Shown here piece by piece: positions 33,672-43,649 of a stretch of DNA of 64,000 nt (position 1 is its first letter; each line of letters starts with the position of its first letter). The position numbers and the translations under genes were made by a program. Source of the DNA: Shewanella psychropiezotolerans (lineage in GTDB: Bacteria; Pseudomonadota; Gammaproteobacteria; Enterobacterales; Shewanellaceae); assembly GCF_007197555.1 (NCBI RefSeq), contig NZ_CP041614.1, positions 1-64,000 on the forward strand, in the 5' to 3' direction. The notes under the pieces are model-generated. The model saw only the letters and a program-made list of their open reading frames with translations. It made no database searches and had not been told where the DNA came from.

Positions 33672-34283
33672 GTGAGGGTACTTAAACATTTGTTAGCGAC
33701 AGGGAGCCTTCTAATTATTGTTTCTTTAATAATGTGCAGGTCTCAAATTTATGCATTTATTGAAGAGAAAGAACTCTTAGGTACTCTTTTAACTGGAGCT
33801 CTAGCTGTTATTACAGTATCAATTGTTCAGGTGTGTTTCTATGCACGGCAGAAAAAAGACCATGAACATAATGCTTTAATGAAGTCCGAGGAGCGACGAC
33901 TTGATAAAAAAGAAGAGGTGCTTGGGCTGTTATGTGAGATGAATGAGATGCTTGATGAGCTATGTCAGTGTCAACATAAGATCTTTATATGCCCTGTAAC
34001 TGTTGATAACATGGAGTTAAGGGATAAATATAAACTTTATATAAATCAGCTTACTACGAAGTTTAATTTGTCTGGTAATTTATTTATTATTTACTTACCT
34101 TCATTAATCCCTAATTATAAAGAGTTTAAAACTGAATTTACTAATTTTCGAAAAATAGCTACGGACGTTGAGAGTTATACAACTCATCAAAGTCTAGATA
34201 AATCATCAAGTCATCTTCAGTCTATTTTGATAAAACTTATAACAGATGTCAGAGAGTCTCCGAACAAACTTATTAATACGTGA
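33672..34283 (+). CDS. AT-rich membrane-anchored protein of unknown function
   Basis: A 203-residue protein from a GTG preceded by a strong AGGAAGGAG site. It has two N-terminal membrane helices (LLATGSLLIIVSLIM; LLGTLLTGALAVITVSIVQVCF). A charged, probably coiled-coil region follows (about 62-95: QKKDHEHNALMKSEERRLDKKEEV), then a helical cytoplasmic domain. I do not recognise the family. The gene is much more AT-rich than its neighbours and interrupts the usual order between hemG and trkH/trkA, so it was probably acquired. The 276 bases after it contain nothing I can identify. Confidence 0.65.
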   Translation: MRVLKHLLATGSLLIIVSLIMCRSQIYAFIEEKELLGTLLTGALAVITVSIVQVCFYARQKKDHEHNALMKSEERRLDKKEEVLGLLCEMNEMLDELCQCQHKIFICPVTVDNMELRDKYKLYINQLTTKFNLSGNLFIIYLPSLIPNYKEFKTEFTNFRKIATDVESYTTHQSLDKSSSHLQSILIKLITDVRESPNKLINT

Positions 34284-34559
34284 AAATCTTGGAGAGGATT
34301 CAGAATGTAGAGTTTCCATTTTGTCAGTGTTTACACTAACTGCCTAATCGAAGAAGGGGCATTACCTAGTATAAGCGCGGCTGTGACCTTCGGCAACAGG
34401 GATGTTGTCGCAGAGCTCACAGGGATTGTGCTTGCAGCGTGTCACAGAAGTGCTTGTACATGCGCACGCTGCAGGCGATAGATATGAATAAAGTCTAAAT
34501 CTACTGGGCAACTCTCAAATAAAATAAATCTAAACAATCATCGACCAAAATACTTCGAA

Positions 34560-36001
34560 CTAGTATTTCCAAAAGCCTGGGTGGAACAGCACCGCTACCG
34601 TCAGTATTTCCAAGCGTCCTAACAACATACCTATGGCCAGTGCCCACTTGGCCACGTCGGGCAAGCTAGAGAAATTACCCGCTGGACCAATAATATGGCC
34701 AAGACCAGGACCTACGTTAGTCACTGCTGTTATTGCGCCGGTGAAACTGGTGGTGGGATCTAGTCCTGTCATGACTAATATGACTGAAAGTGCGATTATC
34801 ACGAACATGAACAGCAGAATAAAGGTCACTAGGGAGCGGACGATATCTTCGCCTATGGGGCGGTTGTTATAGCGTTCCTTGAATACACCGTTAGGGTGAA
34901 ACTGCTGCTTGAGTTGTTCACGCATGATGGCGATGGCTATCTGAAAGCGGAAGATCTTGATGCCTCCTGAAGTCGAGCCTGAGCAGCTACCGGCAAACAT
35001 TAAGAACAGGAAGATGACATTGGCCAGCGCACCCCAGGCGGTGTAATCCGTTAAGCCGTAACCCGTAGTGGTGACAACCGAGACTACGTTGAAGCTAGCG
35101 AGACGCATGGCATCGATAGGGGGATCTCGCGACTGTTCCAGAGCCAGAACGCCAGGCAAGATGACACAGTAAAGATGAATAGCAGGAAGCCTTTCACCTG
35201 GGCGTCGTTCCATACCAGCAGAGATCTCTGTTGAATACAGTTGACGAACATCAGCATCGGCAAGCCACCGGCGGCCATAAAGACGATGCCGACCCAATGG
35301 GCATTATCAGAGAAAGCTGCCATCGAACTATCGGAAGTGGAGTAGCCACCTGTAGAGAGGGTGGTCATGGCATGGTTGAGTGCCTCAAACCAGCTCATGC
35401 CTGCCATATGGTAGGCGAATCCACAGAGTACCGTGAGTAAGATATAGATGTAGAAAAGGTTCTTGGCCATATCTTGGGTACGGGGTATTGCCTTGTCACT
35501 CCAGTCGGAGGATTCGGTTCTAAACAGCCGCATACCACCGACATTAAGAAATGGTAGCACAGCCACGGCCATCACGATAAAGCCAATGCCACCCAGCCAT
35601 TGTAATAGGGATCGCCAGATCAATATGCTGTGATCCATGCTGTCCAAGCCTGATAATACCGTCGAACCTGTGGTAGTGATCCCCGACATAGTCTCGAAGA
35701 AGGCGTCGGTATAGTTGATGCCGTGATAGAGGGTGAAGGGCATGGCCGCGAAAACACTGACTATCAGCCAAGTCAGGCTGGTCAGTAGGAACATGTCGCG
35801 AATATTAAGGTTGAGCTGCTTACTTTTTCCCTGGTGCATGCAAGCGGTAGCCACCGTGGCCGTGACCAGAGATGAGATCATGAAGGCACCAACGGTTTCT
35901 TCACTATAGAATAGCGCGAAGAGCAAGGGGATAAACATAAATACCGTCAGGGTCGACAGAAATATGCCCAAAATAAACAGCAGTGGCCGAAAGTTCAGCA
36001 T
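34560..36001 (-). pseudogene. trkH: Trk potassium transporter TrkH (second copy), frameshifted
   Basis: The second TrkH gene, last in the def-fmt-rsmB-trkA-trkH order. The first frame (from 36001) runs MLNFRPLLFILGIFL to CLAFWLWNSREIP, then leaves the family sequence. The second frame picks up at PIDAMRLASFNVVSVVTTTGYGL to the end LFHPGFWKY. Adding one C (minus strand) in the C5 run at about 35113-35117 restores WNSREIPPIDAMRLASFNVV, giving about 480 residues. The four filter regions survive (TTTGSTV, STGGYST, TTTGYGL, NVGPGLG). It diverges strongly from the copy at 29.8 kb. Confidence 0.9.
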
Positions 36002-36103
36002 GAGTCAATCCTTTGAAAAACAAACGAGCGGCCGGTCTCTATTATTCTCAGTAAAACCGAGTGTAAAGCCAAGCCGCTATTCAAAAGTGTCTGATGGCAA
36101 ATA

Positions 36104-37513
36104 TTAAAAGAAGAATGCGCTTGGCTGGAAAAGCTTCTCAACTTCGCCGATAAACTTCTTGTTTACCAAGAAGAGAACGACATGGTCGCCTTGTTCTATT
36201 ACTGTCTTGTCATGAGCCATCAACACCTCTTCATCCCGCACTATGGCACCGATAGTTGTACCCGGTGGCAGCTTAATATCACCTATCTTCTTGCCTACTA
36301 CTTTGGAGGTCTTGGAATCGCCGTGAGCTATGGCCTCAATGGCCTCGGCAGCTCCGCGGCGTAGGGAGTAGACGTTACAGATATCGCCCTGACGAATATG
36401 GGTCAAGAGTGCAGATATAGTGGCTTGCTGAGGAGAGATGGCGATATCGATATTGGCTTCTTGAACGATATCGACATAAGCCTCACGTTGAATCAGTACC
36501 ATTACCTTCTTGGCACCCATGCGCTTAGCGAGTAGTGCGGCCATGATGTTGGCTTCATCGTCATTGGTGACGGCGATAAACACATCGGTCTGATCGATAT
36601 GCTCTTCGAGCAGGAGCTCCTGATCTGAGGCATCACCACAAAATACTGTGGTGTTTTCCAATCGCTCGGAAAGCTCCTCGGCCCGCTCTTGTCTATGTTC
36701 GATAAGCTTGACTGAGTGATTGCGCTGCAGCTGTTTGGCGAGTCCCATTCCTATATTACCACCACCGGCAATCATGATATTGCGGTAGGAGTTATCGAGC
36801 TTTTGCATCTCACTCATCACTGCGCGTACATGGCGGCTATCGGCAAGGAAGAAGACTTCGTCATCGGCTTCGATGATAGTAGTACCGCGCGGCATGATTG
36901 CGCGGCCTTGTCTGAATATGGCCGCGACTCGGGTATCGATATTAGGCATATGCTCGCGCAGGGCGGCGAGAGCATTACCCACCAAGGGGCCACCATAATA
37001 GGCTTTTACCGCGACTAAGCTGAGGCGCCCCTCGGCAAATTCCAGTACCTGTAGAGCTCCGGGGTATTCCACCAAGCGGCGGATGTAGGAGGTCACTAAC
37101 TGTTCTGGGGCGATAAGCTCATCGATAATGAAACCACCACGAGTTCGATTATCACTTTGCTTGGTTTCACTATTGATAAACAACTTATCTTTAAGCGCTA
37201 AGTATTGCTCCGAACGGATCCGGGCAATTTTAGTTGGTGTTCCAAACAGGGTATAAGCGATCTGACAGGCCGCCATATTACATTCATCGCTGTTGGTCAC
37301 GGCGATCAGCATATCGGCATCTTCGGCGCCTGCTTCCTTGAGCACATCCGGGTGAGCACCATGGCCGAGTACGACTCGTAGATCGTATTTGTCCTGCAGT
37401 GAACGCAACCGGGTCTTGTCGTAATCGACGACTGTGATGTCATTGTTTTCACCGACTAAGTTCTCAGCCAGCGTGCCACCGACCTGACCCGCACCCAAAA
37501 TGATAATCTTCAT
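36104..37513 (-). CDS. trkA: Trk system regulatory subunit TrkA
   Basis: A peripheral NAD(H)-binding RCK protein that gates TrkH. The 469-residue protein has two RCK units, each with a Rossmann loop: [19 protein letters not shown] at the start and [17 protein letters not shown] near residue 245. Each is followed by a TrkA_C domain. E. coli TrkA is 458 residues; the extra residues are at the C-terminus (FQPSAFFF). It lies 10 bases after rsmB and is followed by the frameshifted trkH. Confidence 0.96.
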   Translation of the reverse strand: MKIIILGAGQVGGTLAENLVGENNDITVVDYDKTRLRSLQDKYDLRVVLGHGAHPDVLKEAGAEDADMLIAVTNSDECNMAACQIAYTLFGTPTKIARIRSEQYLALKDKLFINSETKQSDNRTRGGFIIDELIAPEQLVTSYIRRLVEYPGALQVLEFAEGRLSLVAVKAYYGGPLVGNALAALREHMPNIDTRVAAIFRQGRAIMPRGTTIIEADDEVFFLADSRHVRAVMSEMQKLDNSYRNIMIAGGGNIGMGLAKQLQRNHSVKLIEHRQERAEELSERLENTTVFCGDASDQELLLEEHIDQTDVFIAVTNDDEANIMAALLAKRMGAKKVMVLIQREAYVDIVQEANIDIAISPQQATISALLTHIRQGDICNVYSLRRGAAEAIEAIAHGDSKTSKVVGKKIGDIKLPPGTTIGAIVRDEEVLMAHDKTVIEQGDHVVLFLVNKKFIGEVEKLFQPSAFFF

Positions 37514-37522
37514 GGCCTTACT

Positions 37523-38800
37523 TTATCCCTTTACTAGGCGAGCGTAATAGAATCCGTCCATATTCTCTGTTCCCGGGGTAATTTGCCAGCCGATATCGTC
37601 GGAATTTGGCTGTTCACTGATAGGAACTAGAGTGGCGTCATCGGCTCTTGCTAAGAATGAGCGGATTTGCTGTTCATTCTCTTGTGGGAGAATCGAGCAG
37701 GTTGCATACAGGAGTGTGCCACCTGGCTTAAGCCACTGCCAGCAATGATCTAAAATTTTACTCTGTAGTGAGGCTAGCTCATCAATATCGGCTTGTTTTC
37801 TTAGCCACTTGATATCCGGATGGCGACGTATTACACCCGTTGCCGAACAGGGGGCGTCGAGTAAGATACGATCGAACTTGTCACCTTGCCACCAGGAATC
37901 AATATCGGCAGCATCTCCATGAACTAGCTTGGCCTCGAGTGATAGGCGATCCAGATTCTGTTGCACACGCTCGAGACGTTTCTCATCGAAATCGACGGCG
38001 ACCAGCTGAATATTTGCCAGCTCTAATAGATGGCAAGTCTTGCCCCCTGGCGCTGCACAAGCATCGAGTACCAGCTCACCATCTTTAGGGGCCAGTAGCG
38101 TGGCAGCCCACTGAGCCGCACCATCCTGAACCGAAGCGGCACCTTGTTCGAAGCCTGGCAGCTGTGTTACATCTCTCGGGCTCTCGAGTAAGATAGCATC
38201 GCTGCTCTTGCCAGCAGAAGCCGGGATCTCTATTTCGGCTAAGGTGGCAAGATACTCATCCCGAGTCTGTGACAACTTATTATTGCGCAGCCACATTGGC
38301 GGACGCTGGTGGCTCTGCTCGATAACCTCTTGCCAATTTTCAGGGTAAGCGGCTTTAAGGCGCTTAACAATCCAGGCTGGGGTGTTGAAGGCTAAGGTAT
38401 CGTTATCTGTCGGCAGCGGCTTTTCTTGGCGTTGAATGTTACGCAGTACACCATTAACTACTTTAACCAAGCCTTCAAACTTAAGCTGTCTGCAGGCTTC
38501 AGCAGTTTCTGAAATCGCAGCATGGCTGGGAATTCGGGTAAAGTAGAGTTGATAGCAACCTATAAGCAGCAGTTGGTGAACGATTCTCTGCTTGCCTTTC
38601 AATGGTTTGCTCATGCAGTCGCTGACCAACTTATCAAGCTGGGGCAGGTGGCGCATCACGCCATAGCTAAGCTCTGCAAGTAGGGCCTTATCTTTGCCAC
38701 TTTCTAGGTGTTTCTGTTGATCGGGAAGGGCGACGGATAACGAGGTACCTTTCTCAAGCACCTGAAATGCGACTTTTGCCGCCAGTGCGCGCAAGTTCAT
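37523..38800 (-). CDS. rsmB: 16S rRNA m5C967 methyltransferase RsmB
   Basis: RsmB methylates C967 of 16S rRNA using S-adenosylmethionine. The 425-residue protein has an N-terminal NusB-like RNA-binding domain and a C-terminal Rossmann methyltransferase. Motifs include LDACAAPGGKTCHLLELA (SAM binding), DAPCSATGVIRRHPDIKW (first catalytic Cys) and LLYATCSILPQENEQQ (second catalytic Cys). The start overlaps the fmt stop by one base. Confidence 0.97.
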   Translation of the reverse strand: MNLRALAAKVAFQVLEKGTSLSVALPDQQKHLESGKDKALLAELSYGVMRHLPQLDKLVSDCMSKPLKGKQRIVHQLLLIGCYQLYFTRIPSHAAISETAEACRQLKFEGLVKVVNGVLRNIQRQEKPLPTDNDTLAFNTPAWIVKRLKAAYPENWQEVIEQSHQRPPMWLRNNKLSQTRDEYLATLAEIEIPASAGKSSDAILLESPRDVTQLPGFEQGAASVQDGAAQWAATLLAPKDGELVLDACAAPGGKTCHLLELANIQLVAVDFDEKRLERVQQNLDRLSLEAKLVHGDAADIDSWWQGDKFDRILLDAPCSATGVIRRHPDIKWLRKQADIDELASLQSKILDHCWQWLKPGGTLLYATCSILPQENEQQIRSFLARADDATLVPISEQPNSDDIGWQITPGTENMDGFYYARLVKG

Positions 38801-39759
38801 TAGCTAGCCTCTTTGTTTTTTAAGCGTGTGCCTGGAGTAAACCAATCACCGCGAGAATTAAGAATGTCGCCGACACTCAGTGGCTTCTTACCCGGTAACT
38901 GCATGTTCTGCAGACTCAGTACCCCTTCACCTGTCGCTATCTCTATGCCGTTCTTATCGGCTGAGATGATAGTGCCTGCCGGTGCATCGCTAATAGATTC
39001 ACTCACCTTAGCCTGTCTGATCTTGATACTGGCATCATTGTGACTGAAGTGGCTAATAGGCCAAGGATTAAAGGCGCGTATTTCGCGCCAAAGCTGCAGT
39101 GCCGATTTATCCCAATCCAGCTCAGCTTCTTCTTTACTTAGCTTCTTGGCGTAGTTCGCCAGAGTTTCATCTTGTTTCTCGGCCTTGAGTTCACCATTTG
39201 TCAGACCAGCTAATGCTTGAATAAGTGCATCCGGTCCTTGTTGTGCCAATTTGTCATAGAGGCTCCCTGAGGTGTCATCATCTTCGATAGTAAGCTGAGT
39301 CTTGAGAAGCATATCACCGGTATCCAGACCTAAGTCCATCTGCATTATGGTGATACCAGTTTCTTTATCGCCGGCCCAGAGTGCTCTTTGTATCGGTGCC
39401 GCGCCGCGCCAGCGGGGAAGGATTGAGCCATGGACATTGATACAACCTAGTTTGGGGGTATCCAAAACAACTTGTGGCAAGATTAGACCGTAGGCGACGA
39501 CAACCATAAGGTCGGCATTTAAGCCGCTTAGTTCCTGCTGAGCTGCTTCATTACGTAAGGATTTAGGCTGGTAAACAGGAATGTCATGCTCTAACGCCAA
39601 GGTTTTTACCGGACTCGCTTGTAATTTTTTGCCTCTTCCAGCGGGGCGATCTGGTTGAGAATAGACACAAATAACATTATGTTCAGAGTCTATCAGTGCT
39701 TGAAGGTGGCGAGCTGCGAAGTCCGGAGTACCGGCAAAAACGATATTTAATGGTTTCAA
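38800..39759 (-). CDS. fmt: Methionyl-tRNA formyltransferase
   Basis: Fmt formylates initiator Met-tRNA using 10-formyl-THF. The 319-residue protein starts [19 protein letters not shown]. The catalytic region is [22 protein letters not shown], with the Asn-His pair and SLLP-like loop. [22 protein letters not shown] is conserved, and a C-terminal tRNA-binding domain follows. It sits 7 bases after def, as in most bacteria. Confidence 0.98.
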   Translation of the reverse strand: MKPLNIVFAGTPDFAARHLQALIDSEHNVICVYSQPDRPAGRGKKLQASPVKTLALEHDIPVYQPKSLRNEAAQQELSGLNADLMVVVAYGLILPQVVLDTPKLGCINVHGSILPRWRGAAPIQRALWAGDKETGITIMQMDLGLDTGDMLLKTQLTIEDDDTSGSLYDKLAQQGPDALIQALAGLTNGELKAEKQDETLANYAKKLSKEEAELDWDKSALQLWREIRAFNPWPISHFSHNDASIKIRQAKVSESISDAPAGTIISADKNGIEIATGEGVLSLQNMQLPGKKPLSVGDILNSRGDWFTPGTRLKNKEAS

Positions 39760-39766
39760 GATAATG

Positions 39767-40279
39767 CTATCCCTGTTTTGCTTCTAGTCGTGCGGCTTTT
39801 TCCAGCTTTTGCTTGATGCGCTGACGCTTTAAGGGCGACAGGTAATCGACAAATAACTTGCCTTTAAGGTGGTCCAGTTCGTGCTGTAAACAGATGGCGA
39901 ATAAGCCATCGGCTTCGAGAGTGAACTCATGACCATCTCGATCCTGAGCCTTGATGGTGACATGTTCGGCACGCTCAATGTCGGCATAGATCCCTGGTAC
40001 TGAAAGACAGCCTTCTTCATTGGAAAAGTGGCCACTGCTGGCAACAATTTCCAAATTTATGAAGACCTTTGGTCTTTCTTCTTCATCTTGAAGATCCATG
40101 ATAATCAATTGTCTATGGTAATCGACCTGAGTTGCAGCTAGGCCAATCCCCTTCTCTTCGTACATGGTTTCGAACATATTATCGATTTGAGTTTGCAGGC
40201 CAGTGTTAAACTCTGTAACAGGCTTTGCAAACGTGCGTAATCTTTCATCGGGAAAACGTAAAACTTTTAGTAAACTCAT
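39767..40279 (-). CDS. def: Peptide deformylase
   Basis: Def removes the N-formyl group from nascent proteins, a metal-dependent step. The 170-residue protein has all three motifs: [19 protein letters not shown] (metal Cys) and QHELDHLKG (two metal His and catalytic Glu). First gene of def-fmt-rsmB-trkA; divergent from the LysM gene. Confidence 0.98.
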   Translation of the reverse strand: MSLLKVLRFPDERLRTFAKPVTEFNTGLQTQIDNMFETMYEEKGIGLAATQVDYHRQLIIMDLQDEEERPKVFINLEIVASSGHFSNEEGCLSVPGIYADIERAEHVTIKAQDRDGHEFTLEADGLFAICLQHELDHLKGKLFVDYLSPLKRQRIKQKLEKAARLEAKQG

Positions 40280-40472
40280 ACTTAAACTCTTAACAAGTCT
40301 GTCAAATCTTTATCAGTTGGTTATACTGACTTTAGCTAATGGGTCAATTTTAATCCTTAGTGGCAATCAATAACAGCAAAAGCTCTCTATATCACCAAAC
40401 TAGTTTTATCTTTCGAGTGCTTCCTGCAAGGAAGAGTTTGTTATATAGAGAACAAACAGCGTGGGAACCCCG

Positions 40473-41561
40473 ATGAAACGATTAATTTTACTCGGTTTAA
40501 TTTTATTAAATTGCTCTTTTGTGTTCGCAGATACTCTGACATTGAAATCAGGGCACCCCGACTCCTATGTGGTGGAGAAGGGAGATACCCTTTGGGATAT
40601 CTCTGCACACTTCCTTAAAGATCCTTGGCGCTGGCCTAAGCTTTGGGGGGCCAACCCTCAAATAGCCAACCCCCACCTCATCTATCCTGGTGACAGGCTG
40701 ACCTTAGTCTTTATTGACGGTGAACCTAGACTGGTCGTTAAACCTCATATTCGTAAGTCACCTGCAGGCAGAATCATGCCTAAAGGTGGAGCCATTCCAG
40801 CCATTGATCTTGCGTTAATCAGACCATATCTGATTCAGAACAGGGTAGTAGATGGTGACTGGTTTGAAACTCAGCCTATGGTGTTAGGCGGTGAGAGTGA
40901 ATCCAAGCATCATATTGTTGGCGATGTGATTTATATTCAAGCCGAGCTGACCTTAGGTGATAAATTCGGTGTCTATGAGCAAGGTCGCGATTTTGTCAGC
41001 AAGGATGGGGATGATCTTGGTGTCGAAGCGATATTAACCGCCAGTGGTCGTGTCATCGAATCTGGTTCGATTTCTAAAGTTAAGTTACTGAGTAATTTTC
41101 GTGAAACAGTTGCAGGCAACCGAGTGCTGCCAATCGAAGAAGACTCATTAATGTCCGCTTACTTTATGCCTAGAGCCGCCGAGCTTTCATCTCCTGCATC
41201 CGTGCTAGCCTCTGAGAAGAATCTTCGTGAGATGGGTAAACTCGATGTTGTTTATATAGATAAAGGCAGCGAGGACGGTGTCGAAACCGGTCATGTCTTC
41301 TCTATCTATAGAGATGGCCTAGATATAGTGATTAATGGTGATGGTCAGCCTGTAATACCGACAGAGCGAAGTACATACGAGAATATGTTGTCGAGTGTCT
41401 CTTCCGCTAACTCTATCAAGATGCCGGATATCTATCGAGGCAAGTTGATGGTGTTCAAGGTGTTCGACAAGACCAGCATGGGACTCATCATGGTTAATGA
41501 GAGGTCCGTTAGAGTCGAAGATAAGCTAGTAAAACCCGATGCACTCCTTATCAGTGAATAA
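40473..41561 (+). CDS. Exported LysM-domain protein
   Basis: A 362-residue protein with a signal peptide (MKRLILLGLILLNCSFVFA) and an N-terminal LysM domain that binds peptidoglycan: YVVEKGDTLWDISAHFLKDP and NPHLIYPGDRLTLVF. The remainder is beta-rich with two similar segments (GDVIYIQAELTLGDKFGVYEQG; LDVVYIDKGSEDGVETGHVFSIY). I chose the ATG at 40473 over a GTG four codons earlier because it starts the signal peptide. In gammaproteobacteria this gene commonly sits between def and dprA; its exact role is unknown. Confidence 0.9.
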   Translation: MKRLILLGLILLNCSFVFADTLTLKSGHPDSYVVEKGDTLWDISAHFLKDPWRWPKLWGANPQIANPHLIYPGDRLTLVFIDGEPRLVVKPHIRKSPAGRIMPKGGAIPAIDLALIRPYLIQNRVVDGDWFETQPMVLGGESESKHHIVGDVIYIQAELTLGDKFGVYEQGRDFVSKDGDDLGVEAILTASGRVIESGSISKVKLLSNFRETVAGNRVLPIEEDSLMSAYFMPRAAELSSPASVLASEKNLREMGKLDVVYIDKGSEDGVETGHVFSIYRDGLDIVINGDGQPVIPTERSTYENMLSSVSSANSIKMPDIYRGKLMVFKVFDKTSMGLIMVNERSVRVEDKLVKPDALLISE

Positions 41562-41673
41562 ACTGTCAGCGAATAAAATAGTAGTGAATAAAGCTTAGAA
41601 TTGGATAAATAAACTGATTGCAGGTGAAGGATTATCTGTTGAAGGTGCTCATTACAAATATTGAGGTGAAGGA

Positions 41674-42777
41674 ATTACCGATAAACTGGTCGACTGGCTG
41701 GTTGTTAGTGCAGTATCCGGGTTAGGACCCGCCCGGACTCAACAACTGCTCAACTACATGGATGTAGAGGAACTCAGACAGATGTTAGAGCATGAACCCG
41801 ACGCTCTTCCTCTACCAGAGAGTTTACTCAAGCGTTCACTCATTCCTGACTTTTCTCGAGTAGAGTCAGCCTTGTCATGGCAACAAGCTGCCGATAATCA
41901 TTATATATTGACCTTAGACGATCCCGACTACCCTTATCTGCTCAAGCAGATAATCGATCCGCCAACGATTATATTTGTCAAAGGAGAGCTCCATGCGTTG
42001 AAGTTTCCTGGTATTGCGATTGTCGGTAGCAGAGCCGCGTCACAAACAGGACTGCAGATAGCCTATCGGTTGGCTTCTGAGATAACAGGTTTAGGTTTTG
42101 CTGTAGTGAGTGGTATGGCCGTGGGCATCGACGGCTCTGCTCACCAAGCATGTATCGATAATGACGGAAGAACCTTGGCAGTTTTGGGGACGGGAACCGA
42201 TGTGATCTATCCTCGCAGACACAGGACTATTTATGAAAAAATTCAGTACCATGGAGCCATAGTCAGTGAGTTTTGGCCTGGCACTAAACCTTTCGCTGGT
42301 AATTTTCCGAAACGTAACAGGATAATCAGCGGTCTATCTCTAGGTACCTTAGTGGTAGAAGCCTGCAGAAAAAGCGGTTCACTGATTACCGCTAAGCTGG
42401 CATTGGATCAGGGGCGTGAAGTGTTCGCGGTTCCTGGCAATATTCTGGCAGGTCAGAGTCAAGGTTGCCATGACCTTCTCAAAGATGGGGCAAAGCTTGT
42501 AGAGAATGTGGCCGATATAATAGAAGAAGTTACGGCTTTATCGGATTTTCACCTTGAAGAACTGAGAAGGCGTCACCATATAGAGGAGGTTAAGGCCGTA
42601 GATTTGCCATTTGCCTCACTGTTAGCTAGTGTAGGATATGAGACCACAACAATAGATGATGTGGTTGAGCATAGTGGAAAGGCCATAGATTTAGTATTAG
42701 AGCAAATGCTTGAACTTGAATTACAAGGTTGGGTCGCTGTAGTACCCGGTGGTTATATAAGACTAAAGAGGAGCTAG
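41674..42777 (+). CDS. dprA: DNA-processing protein DprA, apparent ATT start
   Basis: DprA loads RecA on single-stranded DNA in transformation and recombination. The conserved core is [54 protein letters not shown] and [21 protein letters not shown], followed by a C-terminal winged helix. The first ATG (41758) would remove the N-terminal SAM-like domain. The same frame is open upstream, reading [20 protein letters not shown]. No ATG, GTG or TTG is available before the stop at 41662-41664. An ATT at 41674 lies 7 bases after GAGG, giving 367 residues, so a rare ATT start is the best reading. smg follows after two bases. Confidence 0.85.
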   Translation: MTDKLVDWLVVSAVSGLGPARTQQLLNYMDVEELRQMLEHEPDALPLPESLLKRSLIPDFSRVESALSWQQAADNHYILTLDDPDYPYLLKQIIDPPTIIFVKGELHALKFPGIAIVGSRAASQTGLQIAYRLASEITGLGFAVVSGMAVGIDGSAHQACIDNDGRTLAVLGTGTDVIYPRRHRTIYEKIQYHGAIVSEFWPGTKPFAGNFPKRNRIISGLSLGTLVVEACRKSGSLITAKLALDQGREVFAVPGNILAGQSQGCHDLLKDGAKLVENVADIIEEVTALSDFHLEELRRRHHIEEVKAVDLPFASLLASVGYETTTIDDVVEHSGKAIDLVLEQMLELELQGWVAVVPGGYIRLKRS

Positions 42778-42779
42778 CC

Positions 42780-43253
42780 ATGTTTGATATCCTCATGTAT
42801 CTATTTGAAAACTATGTTCACAGTGAAGTAGAGTTTTTAGTGGATGAAGATGAGCTTACACAAGAGCTCACCCGTGCTGGTTTTCACCAGTCCGAGATAA
42901 TTAAAGCCATCTCTTGGCTTGAACATTTAGCTGAGCTACAGGAAGGAGATACACCTTACCTGTGTGATCATGCTCAACACTCATTCAGAATTTATACTCA
43001 GAATGAGATGGATAAGCTAGATGTCGAGTGTAGAGGTTTTCTTCTATTTCTAGAGCAGATAAAAGTACTAAGCGTTATAACACGTGAAATGGTCATAGAC
43101 CGTGTCATGGAACTCGATGAGCCGATGTTAATATTGGAAGATCTCAAGTGGGTAGTGCTTATGGTGTTATTTAATGCGCCAGGTAATGAGTCTGCTTATG
43201 AAAAAATGGAAGATCTTATCTTCGAGCAGCCTGATGGTCGATTGCATTCCTAA
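42780..43253 (+). CDS. smg: Smg protein (DUF494)
   Basis: A 157-residue DUF494 protein, identical in length to E. coli Smg; the function is not established. It starts [19 protein letters not shown] and ends [17 protein letters not shown], both family-typical. The ATG is two bases after the dprA stop, so the two are coupled. A terminator and a multi-hairpin repeat follow. Confidence 0.95.
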   Translation: MFDILMYLFENYVHSEVEFLVDEDELTQELTRAGFHQSEIIKAISWLEHLAELQEGDTPYLCDHAQHSFRIYTQNEMDKLDVECRGFLLFLEQIKVLSVITREMVIDRVMELDEPMLILEDLKWVVLMVLFNAPGNESAYEKMEDLIFEQPDGRLHS

Positions 43254-43298
43254 TTATATCAGCACTAATTATCTCTTCACTTCATGTGACAAAAAGAA

Positions 43299-43320
43299 AG
43301 GAGGCTAGGCCTCCTTTTTT
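43299..43320 (+). terminator. Rho-independent terminator after smg
   Basis: GGAGGC-ta-GCCTCC with T6 follows 46 bases after the stop. Confidence 0.88.
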
Positions 43321-43321
43321 A

Positions 43322-43600
43322 TACATGGAAGTATTTATCCCCGAGCGCAGGGATAGCGTTAGAGGGGATTTGTGTCCGGACGTAAATGTTCTTGGCATTT
43401 ATCGGCATTTCCACCATCCGTGGCGGTCAGAACACTTATGTCTATTTGCCAGGGATGGAAATAAATAGACTTTATACATGAACCTCTTTGGTTCATAAGA
43501 CTATTTATCCACATTAGCTCCCGAGCGCAGGGACAGCGTTAGAGGGGGGTTGTGTCTGGCCGTAAATGTGCTCCATAATCTCGAAATTTCTCGGTCTGTG
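43322..43600. repeat. Multi-hairpin intergenic repeat (copies B and C)
   Basis: This begins at the smg terminator. Copy B (43322-43470) matches the copy after gyrB at both ends of its first hairpin and at the CCACCA-tccg-TGGCGG hairpin (43411-43426). Copy C (43500-43575) repeats the first part of B (cccgagcgcagg-gttagagggg). The variable stems include TAAATG/CATTTA, CTATTT/AAATAG and ATGAACC/GGTTCAT. One TTATCCACA DnaA-box-like sequence is at 43505. There is no gene between 43254 and 43649. Confidence 0.75.
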
Positions 43601-43649
43601 TCACTCAGACCTAAGCCCATAAATGAGCTTAGGTTCCAATATTCATTGA

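Noticed and set aside
43078..43090. CACGTG core in smg and another near 10344
   Set aside because: The arms do not match the parS consensus (no GTT/AAC on both sides).
43505..43513. TTATCCACA, a perfect DnaA box
   Set aside because: A single box inside a repeat copy, with no AT-rich unwinding region or cluster; oriC should be upstream of dnaA, outside the window.
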